Below are positions 17,304 to 25,363 of a stretch of DNA of 64,000 nucleotides, piece after piece. Source of the stretch: Streptomyces luteolifulvus (GTDB lineage Bacteria > Actinomycetota > Actinomycetes > Streptomycetales > Streptomycetaceae); assembly GCF_008806595.1 (NCBI RefSeq), contig NZ_VZRB01000029.1:36842-100841 (forward strand), given 5' to 3'. The notes beneath the pieces were generated by a model, which saw only the letters and a list, made by a program, of their open reading frames with translations, was not told the DNA's origin and did not search any database. The translations under genes were made by a program, and so were the position numbers. How positions within the stretch are numbered: the stretch's first letter is position 1; each line of letters starts with the position of its first letter.

Positions 17304-18561
17304 GGGGCTTCTCCTGCTGGTCGTCGGCGGGGTGACGGACCGGCACCGGCATGGGGGCCGCCGCTTCCTCCTGGTCGTACGGGTTTGTCTGCCCGACGTC
17401 CTCCGAGTGCGCCGGCCGGGCGTGGCCGCCTGCGATGCGCTCGGCGTCCGGTGCGCCGCGGGGCCGGTCGGCGCCCTGCGCCGGGCCTGGGCCGCGGGTG
17501 GTGCGTGCGCCGGTGGTTCCCGCCCCGTCCGGGCTCAGCGCGGCGCCGGACACCGACCGGCCGGCGGCCAGGCTCCGCAGGTGCGGTACGGGCAGCGCCC
17601 CGGTGGCCGTCACCGGGCCGCCGGCCCCGGCGGAGGCCCTGGCCGCGCGGCTCGTCCCGGATGCCGCCGCCTGGACGACGGGAGCGGCGAACCGCATCAG
17701 CGCGGGCAGGGTGAAGCAGGCCAGCACGATCAGTACGACTCCGGAGACCATGGAGACGACCTCGTTGCCCCGACTCCGGCCGCTCATCGCGAACGCCGCC
17801 GCGTACACGACGGCCGCAGCCGGTTTGTACAGCACGAAGGCGAGCAGCCAGCCCACGGACCGGCGGAACCAGACCCGGCCGCCGGCGGTGCCGCTGGCCG
17901 CCGCCGCCAGGGGCAGCGTGCCGGTGAGGATCACCAGCATGGCCATCCGTACGATCATCAGCGCGATCTGCGCCAGGCTCCCGGCGATCACCAGCATGGC
18001 CATGATCAGGACGAGGAACGACGAGTCCGTGCCGCCCAGCGCCAGCATGGCCGAGGTGCGTTTGTCGAACTCGGCGACACAGCTCGCCACCGGATCGCCG
18101 GTGGCGCTGATCTGCTCGCAGCCGGTGGACCTGTCGATGATCCAGACGCTGAACCTGTCGCCCGCCACGGCCAGGAGATTGACCGTGGCCACCCCGGCCG
18201 AGGAGACCACCACCAGATTGAGCAGGCCCTGGAGTGCCTGCCGGGCGGGCTCGCCGCGGCGCTGCCAGGCGATGTGTCCGGCCGCGACGAGCAGGCAGAG
18301 CACGGCGGCGAAGGACGTGAACCAGAGTGTGGATCCGCGCAGGAACGCCACCGGGCCGCCGGTGTCGCTCAGGTCGGGCGCGCCCAGGTTCATCCAGGCG
18401 CCGCCGAGTGCCTTGACGGTGGTGCTCGCCGCCTGTGCGGCGCCCTCGGCGATGTCGTCGAACGCACTGCCACCGAGGTCCTTCGGGGCCGTGCCCGCCC
18501 CGTCCCCCACGCAGTAGCCGCCGATCGTCGGGGACACCCAGCCGAAGTCGCAGCCCGCCAT
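17290..18561 (-). CDS. Copy A: SCO6881-family / VirB6-like polytopic membrane protein
   Basis: 423 aa. ATG at 18561 overlaps the previous stop (TGATG); a GTG one codon earlier is possible. An N-terminal extracellular-looking part with GYCVGDGAG is followed by about six hydrophobic segments: ~80-105, ~125-145, ~180-205, ~205-225, ~240-260 and ~275-300. Key shared string with the copy-B protein: WLLAFVLYKPAAAVVYAAAF here versus WMIAWLLYKPTVALIMYSGA there, and FTLPALMR versus VALPALMR. The C-terminal ~130 residues are Ala/Gly/Pro-rich and cytoplasmic. Position matches VirB6/TrbL channel proteins. Confidence 0.82.
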   Translation of the reverse strand: MAGCDFGWVSPTIGGYCVGDGAGTAPKDLGGSAFDDIAEGAAQAASTTVKALGGAWMNLGAPDLSDTGGPVAFLRGSTLWFTSFAAVLCLLVAAGHIAWQRRGEPARQALQGLLNLVVVSSAGVATVNLLAVAGDRFSVWIIDRSTGCEQISATGDPVASCVAEFDKRTSAMLALGGTDSSFLVLIMAMLVIAGSLAQIALMIVRMAMLVILTGTLPLAAAASGTAGGRVWFRRSVGWLLAFVLYKPAAAVVYAAAFAMSGRSRGNEVVSMVSGVVLIVLACFTLPALMRFAAPVVQAAASGTSRAARASAGAGGPVTATGALPVPHLRSLAAGRSVSGAALSPDGAGTTGARTTRGPGPAQGADRPRGAPDAERIAGGHARPAHSEDVGQTNPYDQEEAAAPMPVPVRHPADDQQEKPRDSH

Positions 18562-19322
18562 CACACGCCTCCCCACTCGGCGTATCCGGCGAGGGAGTCG
18601 ACCGGGGTGGGGGCGGCCGGGTCGGCCGGGTACTCCAGCTTCCAGTCGCCGTCCTGCCACAGCACGGTGGTGGTGGCGGCCTGCATACGGCCGTCCGGGA
18701 ACCGCCACACGGTCTGGATCACCGCCGTCGTGTCGTTGTACGTGACGAATCTGAACCCGGCGATCTGCCCGTGCACGGTGCCGCCCTCCTCGTCCGGGGG
18801 TGCCGTCCGTTCCGCCTCGGTCCGGTCGGCGATGTAGGTGTCGCGGCCCTCGCCGACGGTCTGGGTGCGGGTCACCTTCAGCCAGTCGCCGGCGGCCAGG
18901 TAGCGCACGCTGATCTGGCTGGTGGCCAGCAGGGCGCCGCCGGGGGTGTGCGCGTAGCAGCGCGCCACGTCCTCATCGGCCACGGCCGGGCCGGCCGCCT
19001 TCGAGGAGGGGAGGGCGACGGCTTCGTACAGGGTCCAGGTCACGCCCGCGGGCGCGGAGGTGGGCACGTCCTGCCGTTCGTCGGCGAGTTCGGGGCACTC
19101 GGCGCCGTCGGCGGCGGGCGTGGACCGCGGCGGGTCGGCGGTGCGGGTGCCGAGTGCCTGAGCCGTGGTGGAGCCGTCGTTGCCCGAGGTGTCCGAACCG
19201 ACGGCGATCGCCGCTCCGATGACGGCGACGAAGCCGATGAACGCGGCGGCGAGGACGAAGCCGGTACGCAGCCACGGACTGCGCGGCTCGTCGGGCGCCG
19301 CGCGGATGCCGGGCTCTGCCAT
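18561..19322 (-). CDS. Copy A: single-pass protein with extracytoplasmic VirB8/TcpC-like domain
   Basis: 253 aa with ATG at 19322 (alternative ATG at 19334). A helix at ~20-42 (TGFVLAAAFIGFVAVIGAAI) is followed by a low-complexity spacer and a domain from ~85 on: VTWTLYEAVALPSS, RCYAHTPGGALLATSQI, DWLKV, QIAGFRFVTYN, VLWQDGDWKLEY, ending in WGG. The copy-B counterpart at 27666 has matching CFAHTPTGAVLAAHII, VRWREGDWKVAL and a WGG end. Fold looks NTF2-like as in VirB8 and TcpC (inference). Confidence 0.72.
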   Translation of the reverse strand: MAEPGIRAAPDEPRSPWLRTGFVLAAAFIGFVAVIGAAIAVGSDTSGNDGSTTAQALGTRTADPPRSTPAADGAECPELADERQDVPTSAPAGVTWTLYEAVALPSSKAAGPAVADEDVARCYAHTPGGALLATSQISVRYLAAGDWLKVTRTQTVGEGRDTYIADRTEAERTAPPDEEGGTVHGQIAGFRFVTYNDTTAVIQTVWRFPDGRMQAATTTVLWQDGDWKLEYPADPAAPTPVDSLAGYAEWGGV

Positions 19323-19516
19323 GTTCCTTCCCATCCTCGTGGGTTGTCAGGAGACGAGACGCCTGATGAGACGTCCTGCGGATCTCGGCGCTCAGCGCGC
19401 CGCTGGACGTGCCGTGACATGCCGCCGATCGTCTGCGGCACCGTCGTGGCTGGTCGCGCAGTTCCCCGCGCCCCTTTGGGGCGCTGCCGAACCGGAGCCG
19501 ACATCGCCATGACCGC

Positions 19517-19846
19517 TCAGACGAGCGCCCCGACGATCCCGGACGCGGAGCCGACGAGCAGGCACGCCCCCAGGACGAAGCCGAGACCTCTGGCGTGCTC
19601 GCGGCCACCGCCCCGGGAGTGGTCGATCGCCATCCTGGCGGCGACGCCGAAGATGCCCGCGACGCACAGGGCGGTGACGCTCCATGCCACCCACTTCAGC
19701 ACCGTCAGCAGCCCGTCCGCGCCGGGCGGCGCCTCTCCCCCGCCGACGTCCGGCACGCCCGAGGGTCCGGCGGACGCCGCGGCGACATCGACGACAGAGG
19801 TCATGTGGGGTGAGGCGTCCAGAGCGGCCGCCAGCAGGCTGGACAA
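19517..19846 (-). CDS. Copy A: VirB2/TrbC-like two-helix small membrane protein
   Basis: 109 aa from the TTG at 19846, chosen because GGGAGG stands 6 bases before it; an ATG at 19804 is the alternative. Spacer rich in Ala/Ser/Pro, then helix (~55-75), short basic loop (IDHSRGGGREHARG) and second helix (~85-109). The layout helix-basic loop-helix matches the two small proteins of copy B and pilin-type VirB2/TrbC subunits. Confidence 0.65.
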   Translation of the reverse strand: MSSLLAAALDASPHMTSVVDVAAASAGPSGVPDVGGGEAPPGADGLLTVLKWVAWSVTALCVAGIFGVAARMAIDHSRGGGREHARGLGFVLGACLLVGSASGIVGALV

Positions 19847-19887
19847 CGGGTTCCTCCCTGTAACGGGGACGGGGTGACGGGGACGGC

Positions 19888-20499
19888 CTATACGGGCCGG
19901 GTGAGCCGGGTCAGGTCGCGGGCCAGCGGCGCGCACTCCTTGGGCAGGTGGGCCATGGGCGACTCGCCGAGCCGCCAGGGCTCCACCCATGGGATCTCCC
20001 ACAGCCGGGGCACCGCGCCGGAGACCAGCCGCACCAGGTTCTGCAGGACCTTGGGGCGTCGGCCGGGGGCATCGGCGACGACGACCAGGCCTAGCAGATC
20101 GATGCCGGTGACCATGCCGGAGGCCCACTGCTGCGCCGCGTTCTGCGCGGCCCTGATGCCGTTCGCGCTGGAGCGGGCGACGAGCACGACCGACCGGGAG
20201 CCCCCGGACACCGGCCAGGCACGGCCCGCATCCCGGCCGCCGGGCACAGCCCGCTCCAGGGTGCTGACCCCTGCGCCGCCGTGTACCCCCACCCACCACC
20301 AGGCGTGTCCGGCATCCGTCCGCGGTCGGGCGACGGGCAGCGCGCGCTCGGGCCGCGGCACTCCGGCACCCTGGGGTGCCGCCGGGCCCGTGAGCTCCGC
20401 CGACGCCTCCTGAACCGATCGCCGGGGTTTCCCGTTGAGGCCCCCCGAAGGGCGCGGCTGCGGCAACCAGGGATTGACATTCGGCACATCCCCCGCCAC
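19888..20499 (-). CDS. Copy A: DUF6668-like protein with deviant P-loop
   Basis: 203 aa from GTG 20499, which has AAGGAG 5 bases upstream; the frame continues to 20523. Pro-rich start, then WWWVGVHGGAGVSTLERAVPGG, VVLVARSSANGIRAAQNAAQQ, LGLVVVADAPGRRPK and IPWVEPWRL. Same order as in the copy-B protein at 26372. The glycine loop resembles the ParA/MinD deviant Walker A but lacks both lysines, so nucleotide hydrolysis is doubtful. Probable cytoplasmic regulator or scaffold of the system. Confidence 0.75.
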   Translation of the reverse strand: MAGDVPNVNPWLPQPRPSGGLNGKPRRSVQEASAELTGPAAPQGAGVPRPERALPVARPRTDAGHAWWWVGVHGGAGVSTLERAVPGGRDAGRAWPVSGGSRSVVLVARSSANGIRAAQNAAQQWASGMVTGIDLLGLVVVADAPGRRPKVLQNLVRLVSGAVPRLWEIPWVEPWRLGESPMAHLPKECAPLARDLTRLTRPV

Positions 20500-20657
20500 G
20501 GCATCTCCTTCAACTGCTGACACAACAGCCCAAACTTATACACAGGTTGTCGACAGTGTGCAAGTAATGATTTTTCAGAAACAAGGCATATATGGCGCGG
20601 TACGCCCTTTCTGGGCGTACGGGCTTCCAAAACGCAGGCTTTCTTGGGGGGTTGGAC
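20500..20657. promoter_or_regulatory. AT-rich divergent promoter region of copy A
   Basis: Separates the leftward copy-A operon from the rightward transglycosylase gene. Bases ~20521-20595 are strikingly AT-rich for this genome and should hold both promoters. An 8-bp-stem hairpin (20600-20607 with 20613-20620) lies in the leader of the transglycosylase gene. Confidence 0.5.
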
Positions 20658-21707
20658 ATGAGCGGCCAGGCCACACAGGCGAGATCGGCGATGCTGGTGA
20701 CGGGCTGCGCCGTCCTCGGGCTGCTCGGCTCCATGGTCGGCCTGTCGGTGCTGGGGGCCGCGGAGCAGGAACAGGACGCCGCCCCCGTAGGGTTCGCCAC
20801 CACGTTCGACTCCGGGCGCGTCCCGGCCGAGTTCGTGCCATGGATCGGGCGCGCCGCCCGGCAGTGCGCCGAGGTCAGCGCCCCGCTGCTGGCCGCCCAG
20901 ATCGAGGCGGAGTCGGGCTGGAACCCCTCCGCGGTGAGCCCGGCCGACGCTCGGGGCCTGAGCCAGTTCGTCCCCGGCACCTGGGCGACGTGGGGCGTGG
21001 ACGCGGCCGGCAAGGACGGCAGTGCCCGACCGGACGGCGTGGCCGACCCGTTCACCCCGGGCGACGCCATCATGACCCAGGCCCGCTACGACTGCTGGCT
21101 CGCGGACAAGGTCAAGAGGATGAACGTCGGCGGCGATCCCACGCGGCTGATGCTCGCCGCCTACAACGCGGGGCCCGGCGCGGTCGAGCGGTTCGGCGGC
21201 GTTCCTCCGTACCCGGAGACCCAGGCCTACGTCGCCGCGATCATCGCGTCGATGGCGAACTACACCGACGGCGAACCGGCCGAGACCGGCGGCGCGTTCG
21301 GTGAACGGGTGGTGGCGGCCGCCAGGAAATGGCTCGGCACCCCGTACTCGTGGGGCGGCGGCGGGCCGGAGGGCCCCGGGCGCGGGTTCGCGCAGGGTGC
21401 GAACACGGTCGGGTTCGACTGCTCCAGCCTCGTCCAGTACGCGGTCTACCAGGCCAGCGGCGGCGAGATCCTCCCGCCGCGGGTCTCCCAGCTCCAGGTC
21501 ACCGCGGGCAAGGCGGTGTCCCGCGACGAGATGCGGCCCGGTGACGTGATCGGGTTCAACCTGCACGGCAGTTACGACCACATCGGCATCTACATCGGCC
21601 ACGGGCAGTTCATCCACGCCCCGAAGACCGGCGACGTGGTCAAGATCAGCAACCTCGGCGAGCCCTATTACGCCGGCAGGCCCCAGAAGGTGAGGCGCTT
21701 CGGATGA
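20658..21707 (+). CDS. Bifunctional lytic transglycosylase / NlpC-P60 (C40) peptidase
   Basis: 349 aa; ATG at 20658 behind GGGGGG. Signal anchor ~10-35, SLT domain ~55-185 with catalytic Glu85 (QIEAESGWNPSAVS), GLSQFVPGTW and AAYNAGPGAV, then a C40 domain ~213-349 with WLGTPYSWGG, nucleophile Cys ~254 (GFDCSSLVQYAV) and His ~308 (DHIGIYIGHG). It cuts both glycan strands and peptide stems, the usual combination for making a hole in peptidoglycan for a secretion or conjugation channel (VirB1/Tgl4 role). Divergent from copy A and coupled to the lipoprotein gene by ATGA. Confidence 0.93.
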   Translation: MSGQATQARSAMLVTGCAVLGLLGSMVGLSVLGAAEQEQDAAPVGFATTFDSGRVPAEFVPWIGRAARQCAEVSAPLLAAQIEAESGWNPSAVSPADARGLSQFVPGTWATWGVDAAGKDGSARPDGVADPFTPGDAIMTQARYDCWLADKVKRMNVGGDPTRLMLAAYNAGPGAVERFGGVPPYPETQAYVAAIIASMANYTDGEPAETGGAFGERVVAAARKWLGTPYSWGGGGPEGPGRGFAQGANTVGFDCSSLVQYAVYQASGGEILPPRVSQLQVTAGKAVSRDEMRPGDVIGFNLHGSYDHIGIYIGHGQFIHAPKTGDVVKISNLGEPYYAGRPQKVRRFG

Positions 21708-22369
21708 CTCTCTCCCGTACCCGAGGCACACGGGACACCACCGCGGTGGCCACGGCGATGCTCGCGCTCGTCCTCGCCGTGGGCGGCTGCGGTTCCGGCA
21801 GCGGCGGCGGACAGCGCGCTGCTCCTACGCCGTCGGCTCCCGCCGCGACCGGCAACGGCCCGTATCCGACCCCGTCCGGCCCCGGCGAGCCCCCGCCTCT
21901 GCCGACGGGCTCCAAGGGCACCCCCCGGGGAGGCACCACCCGGCCCGGCGACGTCGACCAGGAGAACGCCGACGCGGTCGGCCGGGGCGCGCTCACGGTG
22001 ATGTGGACGTTCGACACCGCCATCGACAGCGGCCCCCACGACGCCGGTGTGCGCGCAGCGGACGCGGGCTGGCTGACCCCGGCGTACGCGAAGCGGCTGC
22101 GTACACACCGGCCCCGCTCCGTCCCCGGCGCCCAGTGGCGGGAATGGGCCGGACACCACGCCTCCACCATCGTCACGCTGGAGAAGGCCGAGGACGCCGC
22201 GATACCGCCCGACACCGGCACGGAGGCCTGGCGGCAGTGGGCGGTCAACGCCTCCCCGCACGGCCGCGACCGGTGGACGGGCGAGTCCACCACCGTCGTC
22301 GCGTATGTGCAACTCACGCGCGCGGCAGCCGATCAGGCGTGGCGGGTCGCCGACGTCACCGTCCGATAG
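21704..22369 (+). CDS. Lipoprotein with possible NTF2/VirB8-like domain
   Basis: 221 aa, overlapping the transglycosylase stop by ATGA. Type II signal: hydrophobic stretch ending AVGGC with lipidated Cys29. A Pro/Ser/Gly spacer (~30-90) leads to a domain of ~130 residues (ALTVMWTFDTAIDSGPHDAGVRAA, WREWAGHHASTIVTLEKA, VVAYVQLTRAA) reminiscent of small NTF2-like domains of conjugation proteins. Likely on the outer face of the membrane next to the channel. No counterpart is seen in the other half of the region. Confidence 0.7.
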   Translation: MTLSRTRGTRDTTAVATAMLALVLAVGGCGSGSGGGQRAAPTPSAPAATGNGPYPTPSGPGEPPPLPTGSKGTPRGGTTRPGDVDQENADAVGRGALTVMWTFDTAIDSGPHDAGVRAADAGWLTPAYAKRLRTHRPRSVPGAQWREWAGHHASTIVTLEKAEDAAIPPDTGTEAWRQWAVNASPHGRDRWTGESTTVVAYVQLTRAAADQAWRVADVTVR

Positions 22370-22375
22370 CCCGGT

Positions 22376-22535
22376 CTTCCCGTCCGACGGCCCAGGACTG
22401 CACCGCCCGACACCTCGACCTCACTGCCCGACAACGGACCCGACGGCCCGACAGCCGGACCCCACGGCCCGGCGGCCCGGCGGCCGGACCGCACCGCCCA
22501 ACAACCAGGACCGCACCGCCCGACAGCCCGGAGAA
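22376..22535. repeat. Degenerate short GC-rich tandem repeats
   Basis: The spacer between the lipoprotein gene and the ATG at 22540 consists of variations on CCGCCCGACA / CGGCCCGACAGCCGGA, about ten imperfect units of 10-16 bases. It is not coding in a convincing frame. Spacing is too irregular and the units too diverged for a CRISPR array. Confidence 0.55.
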
Positions 22536-22539
22536 GTTC

Positions 22540-23487
22540 ATGCCTACGACGCACAAGTCCACCGAAGTGCCCGCCTGGCCGGTCTACGCCCTCGCCGTGC
22601 ACGACGACGGCCGGGTCGTCGCCTCCGGCCCGCTCGTCCCCGTCACCAGGCACCCCAGCCGTGCCGCTGCCATCGGCACGGTGGCCGCGGCGGCCACCAG
22701 GCTCGGCCGTCCGGTGCGGGCCAGGGCCACCGAACCGGACGGCACCGTATGGCACCTGGCCATATCGCCCGACGGCGCGGTGGGTGAGCTCCCGGCCGGC
22801 GGACAGCGTGCGAGGGCGCCGAAGAGAGGCGACGGCAGGCCTCCGGCTCACCCGGCGAGGGAGGCCACCGACCCGGCGAGAGCACATGAGGCCGAACCGG
22901 ACCCGTGCACGGGGCCCGACACGTACGCCGAGTCGCTGGCCCTGGTCACGGAACACCTTCAGGCGGGCCGCATCGACCGGGCCGCGGATCTCGCCGCACG
23001 GCTCGACGAGCAGGCCGCCGACACTCTCGGTGTCTCCCACCCCGACGCCCTGGGCATCCGCGAGGTCCGGGCCCGCGTCGCCGTCCTGGCCGGGGACACC
23101 GGCGGCGGCGTACGGCTGTTCCGCGACGTCGCGGAGCGCTGGCACTACCGGGGGGACAGCGAGCGGGCCGAGGCCGCGGCGGCCCGCGCCGAGACGGTCT
23201 GGCTGCAGATCACGGACCTGGACACGGCACTGTCCACAGGGATCGCCGTGGTCCGTATGCGCAACCAGCTCCCGGGGGAGGACGGCAGCGCGCTCACCGC
23301 CGTACTGGAACACCAGGCATGGCTGGCGGCGGCCAGCGTGGCAGGCGGCGAGCCGCTGCCGCGCGCGCACCCCGCGAAACCACTGCCCCGAGCTCTTCCC
23401 ACGGCGAACGAGTCCGCCAAGGCGCGGGGACGGCGCCCGATGCCGTCCTGGGAGCGCCCCGCGCAGGACATCAGGGCGGCGAGATGA
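22540..23487 (+). CDS. Shared N-domain protein with TPR-like helical C-terminus (half A)
   Basis: 315 aa; ATG at 22540 behind GGAGAAGTTC. Residues ~6-85 form the alpha/beta N-domain also seen at 346 and 25340 (YALAVHDDGRVVASGPLVPV, AAIGTVAAAATRLGRPVRARATEPDG). After a Pro/Ala spacer, ~120-265 is helical and repeat-like: LALVTEHLQAGRIDRAADLAARL, HPDALGIREVRARVAVLAGD, RDVAERWHYRGDSERAEAAA. Such TPR-like repeats usually mediate protein contacts. Position mirrors the gene at 24315-25340 across the sigma factor. Function unknown, probably cytoplasmic. Confidence 0.7.
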   Translation: MPTTHKSTEVPAWPVYALAVHDDGRVVASGPLVPVTRHPSRAAAIGTVAAAATRLGRPVRARATEPDGTVWHLAISPDGAVGELPAGGQRARAPKRGDGRPPAHPAREATDPARAHEAEPDPCTGPDTYAESLALVTEHLQAGRIDRAADLAARLDEQAADTLGVSHPDALGIREVRARVAVLAGDTGGGVRLFRDVAERWHYRGDSERAEAAAARAETVWLQITDLDTALSTGIAVVRMRNQLPGEDGSALTAVLEHQAWLAAASVAGGEPLPRAHPAKPLPRALPTANESAKARGRRPMPSWERPAQDIRAAR

Positions 23488-23499
23488 GTCCGCAACGCC

Positions 23500-24084
23500 T
23501 CACGCCGCGGTGTACCACCACGCGGGCTTCGCGCCGACCTCCTCGTCGGGAGTCGCGACGACGCCCAGGGCCATGCGCAGGGCCCGTACGGCGTGGTACA
23601 GGCGCGACTTGACGGTGCCCGGCGGGATGCCGAGCACAAGGGCCGCCTCGCGCGTCGACCTGCCCGTGTAGTAGGTCTCGTACAGCACCTCGCGGTGCTT
23701 GGGCGACAGCGCCTTGAACGCGTCCCCGAGGATCATCGAGGAAAGCAGCCGGTCGACGTCGTCGCGCTTCGCCAGCAGTTCGTCCAGCCAGGCGGTGCCG
23801 TCGACCTCCTGGGGACGGGCCATGCGCAGCCGGTAGTCGTCGACGACGAGATTGCGGGCCACCCGGAACAGCCACGGCCGCTGGGGCTCGCCGCTTTCCA
23901 GGTCCTGAGTGCGCCAGCAGCGCAGCAGCGTCTCCTGCACCACGTCCTCCGCTCTGTGCTGGTCCCCCCCCAGTAGCCGCAGCACGTACTTGTACAGATC
24001 CCCGGCTTGCTCGTCGTACAACGTGCGCATCGCTCGTTCCCGAGCGGTGACCGCTCCCGTGGAACCCATCACGGTCCAGCTCAA
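23500..24084 (-). CDS. ECF-type sigma-70 factor
   Basis: 194 aa from TTG 24084, preceded by GAGGGAG at 7 bases; ATG 24069 is the alternative. Sigma region 2 at ~20-95 (YDEQAGDLYKYVLRLLGG, AEDVVQETLLRCWR, PWLFRVARNLVVDDYR) and region 4 at ~125-180 (LSPKHREVLYETYYTGRSTREAALVLGIPPGTVKSRLYHAVRAL). No adjacent anti-sigma gene, so control must be by expression or a distant partner. It lies near the symmetry point between the two secretion-like copies and ends only 12 bases from the convergent gene before it. Confidence 0.93.
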   Translation of the reverse strand: MSWTVMGSTGAVTARERAMRTLYDEQAGDLYKYVLRLLGGDQHRAEDVVQETLLRCWRTQDLESGEPQRPWLFRVARNLVVDDYRLRMARPQEVDGTAWLDELLAKRDDVDRLLSSMILGDAFKALSPKHREVLYETYYTGRSTREAALVLGIPPGTVKSRLYHAVRALRMALGVVATPDEEVGAKPAWWYTAA

Positions 24085-24314
24085 GGTCGCACTCCCTCGT
24101 CCTGTGACCTCGTGACGGAGGTCAGGTTTCGAGGCCTTGGTCAGCGGCCTCGATTCGCGGGGAGTCTTGCGAGGGGAGTTCCACGTCGTGTTGACGAGCG
24201 ATTGACGGCGCGAGCGGCGGATGACACCGGAAGCCCGGCCGCACAGGGTGGCGGCGGGGCCGCACAAGTCGTGGCGACGCGCCGCCACTGCCCGGTTGAG
24301 CTGCGCTGTCTCTC

Positions 24315-25340
24315 TCAGGCAGCTCCGGTGACGTGGGTGGCCGACGCGGCGGTCAGGGCGTGCATACGGCGATTGACGAGGTGCGGGACTGCGGCGTCCG
24401 TCACTGTCGGCCCGCCCTTTTCCGCGCGCACGGGCCACACGGCGAGCAGTGCGGCGAGCAGTGCCCGGCCGTGGTCGACGGCGGACGGCACGTCGTCGAT
24501 CAGCAGCCACGCCGCGACCGCGCGCATCAGCTCCTCACGGGCTCGGGGGTCTCCCTGCCGGTGGCGGATCCGGGCGAGTCCGAGGCAGGTGGCCGTGGCG
24601 AGGCGGTGGTTGTCGCTCCGGTGGGCGACGAATGCCTCCAGGGCGTGGGCCTCGAGCGTGTGGGGGTGTTCGGGGCCGAAGGCGCGCGCGGTGTGCTCCC
24701 GCAGCCGGAAGGCGAGTGCCGCCGCCCGTTCCAGCGCGCCGGCGTCCAGGGACTGGCGCACCAGTCCGACGAGTTCGGCGAGATCGGCGGGGACCGCCTC
24801 CGGAACATGCGTGTCCACGGCGACGGGTCGTGTCCCGTCGGGGTGCGGGGGCTCGGCCGGAGCGGGACCGATGGGCGAAGAACGTTCGGCTCCGGTGGCG
24901 GACGGCGCTCCGGCCACGGACAGCGGCTCGCCGGCGTGTGACGGCCCGGCCGCGGACGTCGGCCGGGCGGCAGGCGGTGGCCCTGCCGGTGGCGGTCCGG
25001 CGGCGGGACGGGGCTCCGCCTCGGGCATCTCGTCGTGCTGCTCGTGGCGGAGGATCCGGCTCGAACCGTCGGGGTCGACCTCGACTCGGGTGGCGTAGCC
25101 CTCCTGTCGGTCGAGGATCGCCGCCTCCACGGGCTCGCCCAGCGCCTGGGCCTGACGGTGCATCGCATCGAGCACGGCGACGTGGACCGGTTCGCCGTCC
25201 GGTACGGGGAAGGGTGCGTCTTGGACCAGCACACTGCCGTCAGGGCGTATCAGCACCTCCACCGCCGCCGAGGAGGACGGTGGCTGCGCTGCCGTGCCGA
25301 CGTGTGCGTCCTGGTCCTGTCGGGTGCGATTGCCCACCAT
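24315..25340 (-). CDS. Shared N-domain protein with TPR-like helical C-terminus (half B)
   Basis: 341 aa; ATG 25340 behind AAGGAG. N-domain ~27-100: VEVLIRPDGSVLVQDAPFPV, VHVAVLDAMHRQAQALGEPV, AAILDRQEGY, VEVDPDGSSRIL. This is very close to the N-domain of the lectin protein at 346. A long Ala/Pro spacer follows, then ~190-330 helical repeats (LVGLVRQSLDAGALERAAALAFRL, HPHTLEAHALEAFVAHRSDN) matching the half-A protein at 22540. Reads in the same direction as the transglycosylase gene upstream, 23 bases away. Confidence 0.7.
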   Translation of the reverse strand: MVGNRTRQDQDAHVGTAAQPPSSSAAVEVLIRPDGSVLVQDAPFPVPDGEPVHVAVLDAMHRQAQALGEPVEAAILDRQEGYATRVEVDPDGSSRILRHEQHDEMPEAEPRPAAGPPPAGPPPAARPTSAAGPSHAGEPLSVAGAPSATGAERSSPIGPAPAEPPHPDGTRPVAVDTHVPEAVPADLAELVGLVRQSLDAGALERAAALAFRLREHTARAFGPEHPHTLEAHALEAFVAHRSDNHRLATATCLGLARIRHRQGDPRAREELMRAVAAWLLIDDVPSAVDHGRALLAALLAVWPVRAEKGGPTVTDAAVPHLVNRRMHALTAASATHVTGAA

Positions 25341-25363
25341 GTACTGTCTCCTTGCTGTGCTGG

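Noticed and set aside
20500..20657. Origin of transfer or replication in the AT-rich divergent region
   Set aside because: No iterons, DnaA boxes or nearby relaxase/Rep gene; a divergent promoter is sufficient.
22376..22535. Possible CRISPR array
   Set aside because: Units are short, imperfect and without regular unique spacers; no cas genes in the window.
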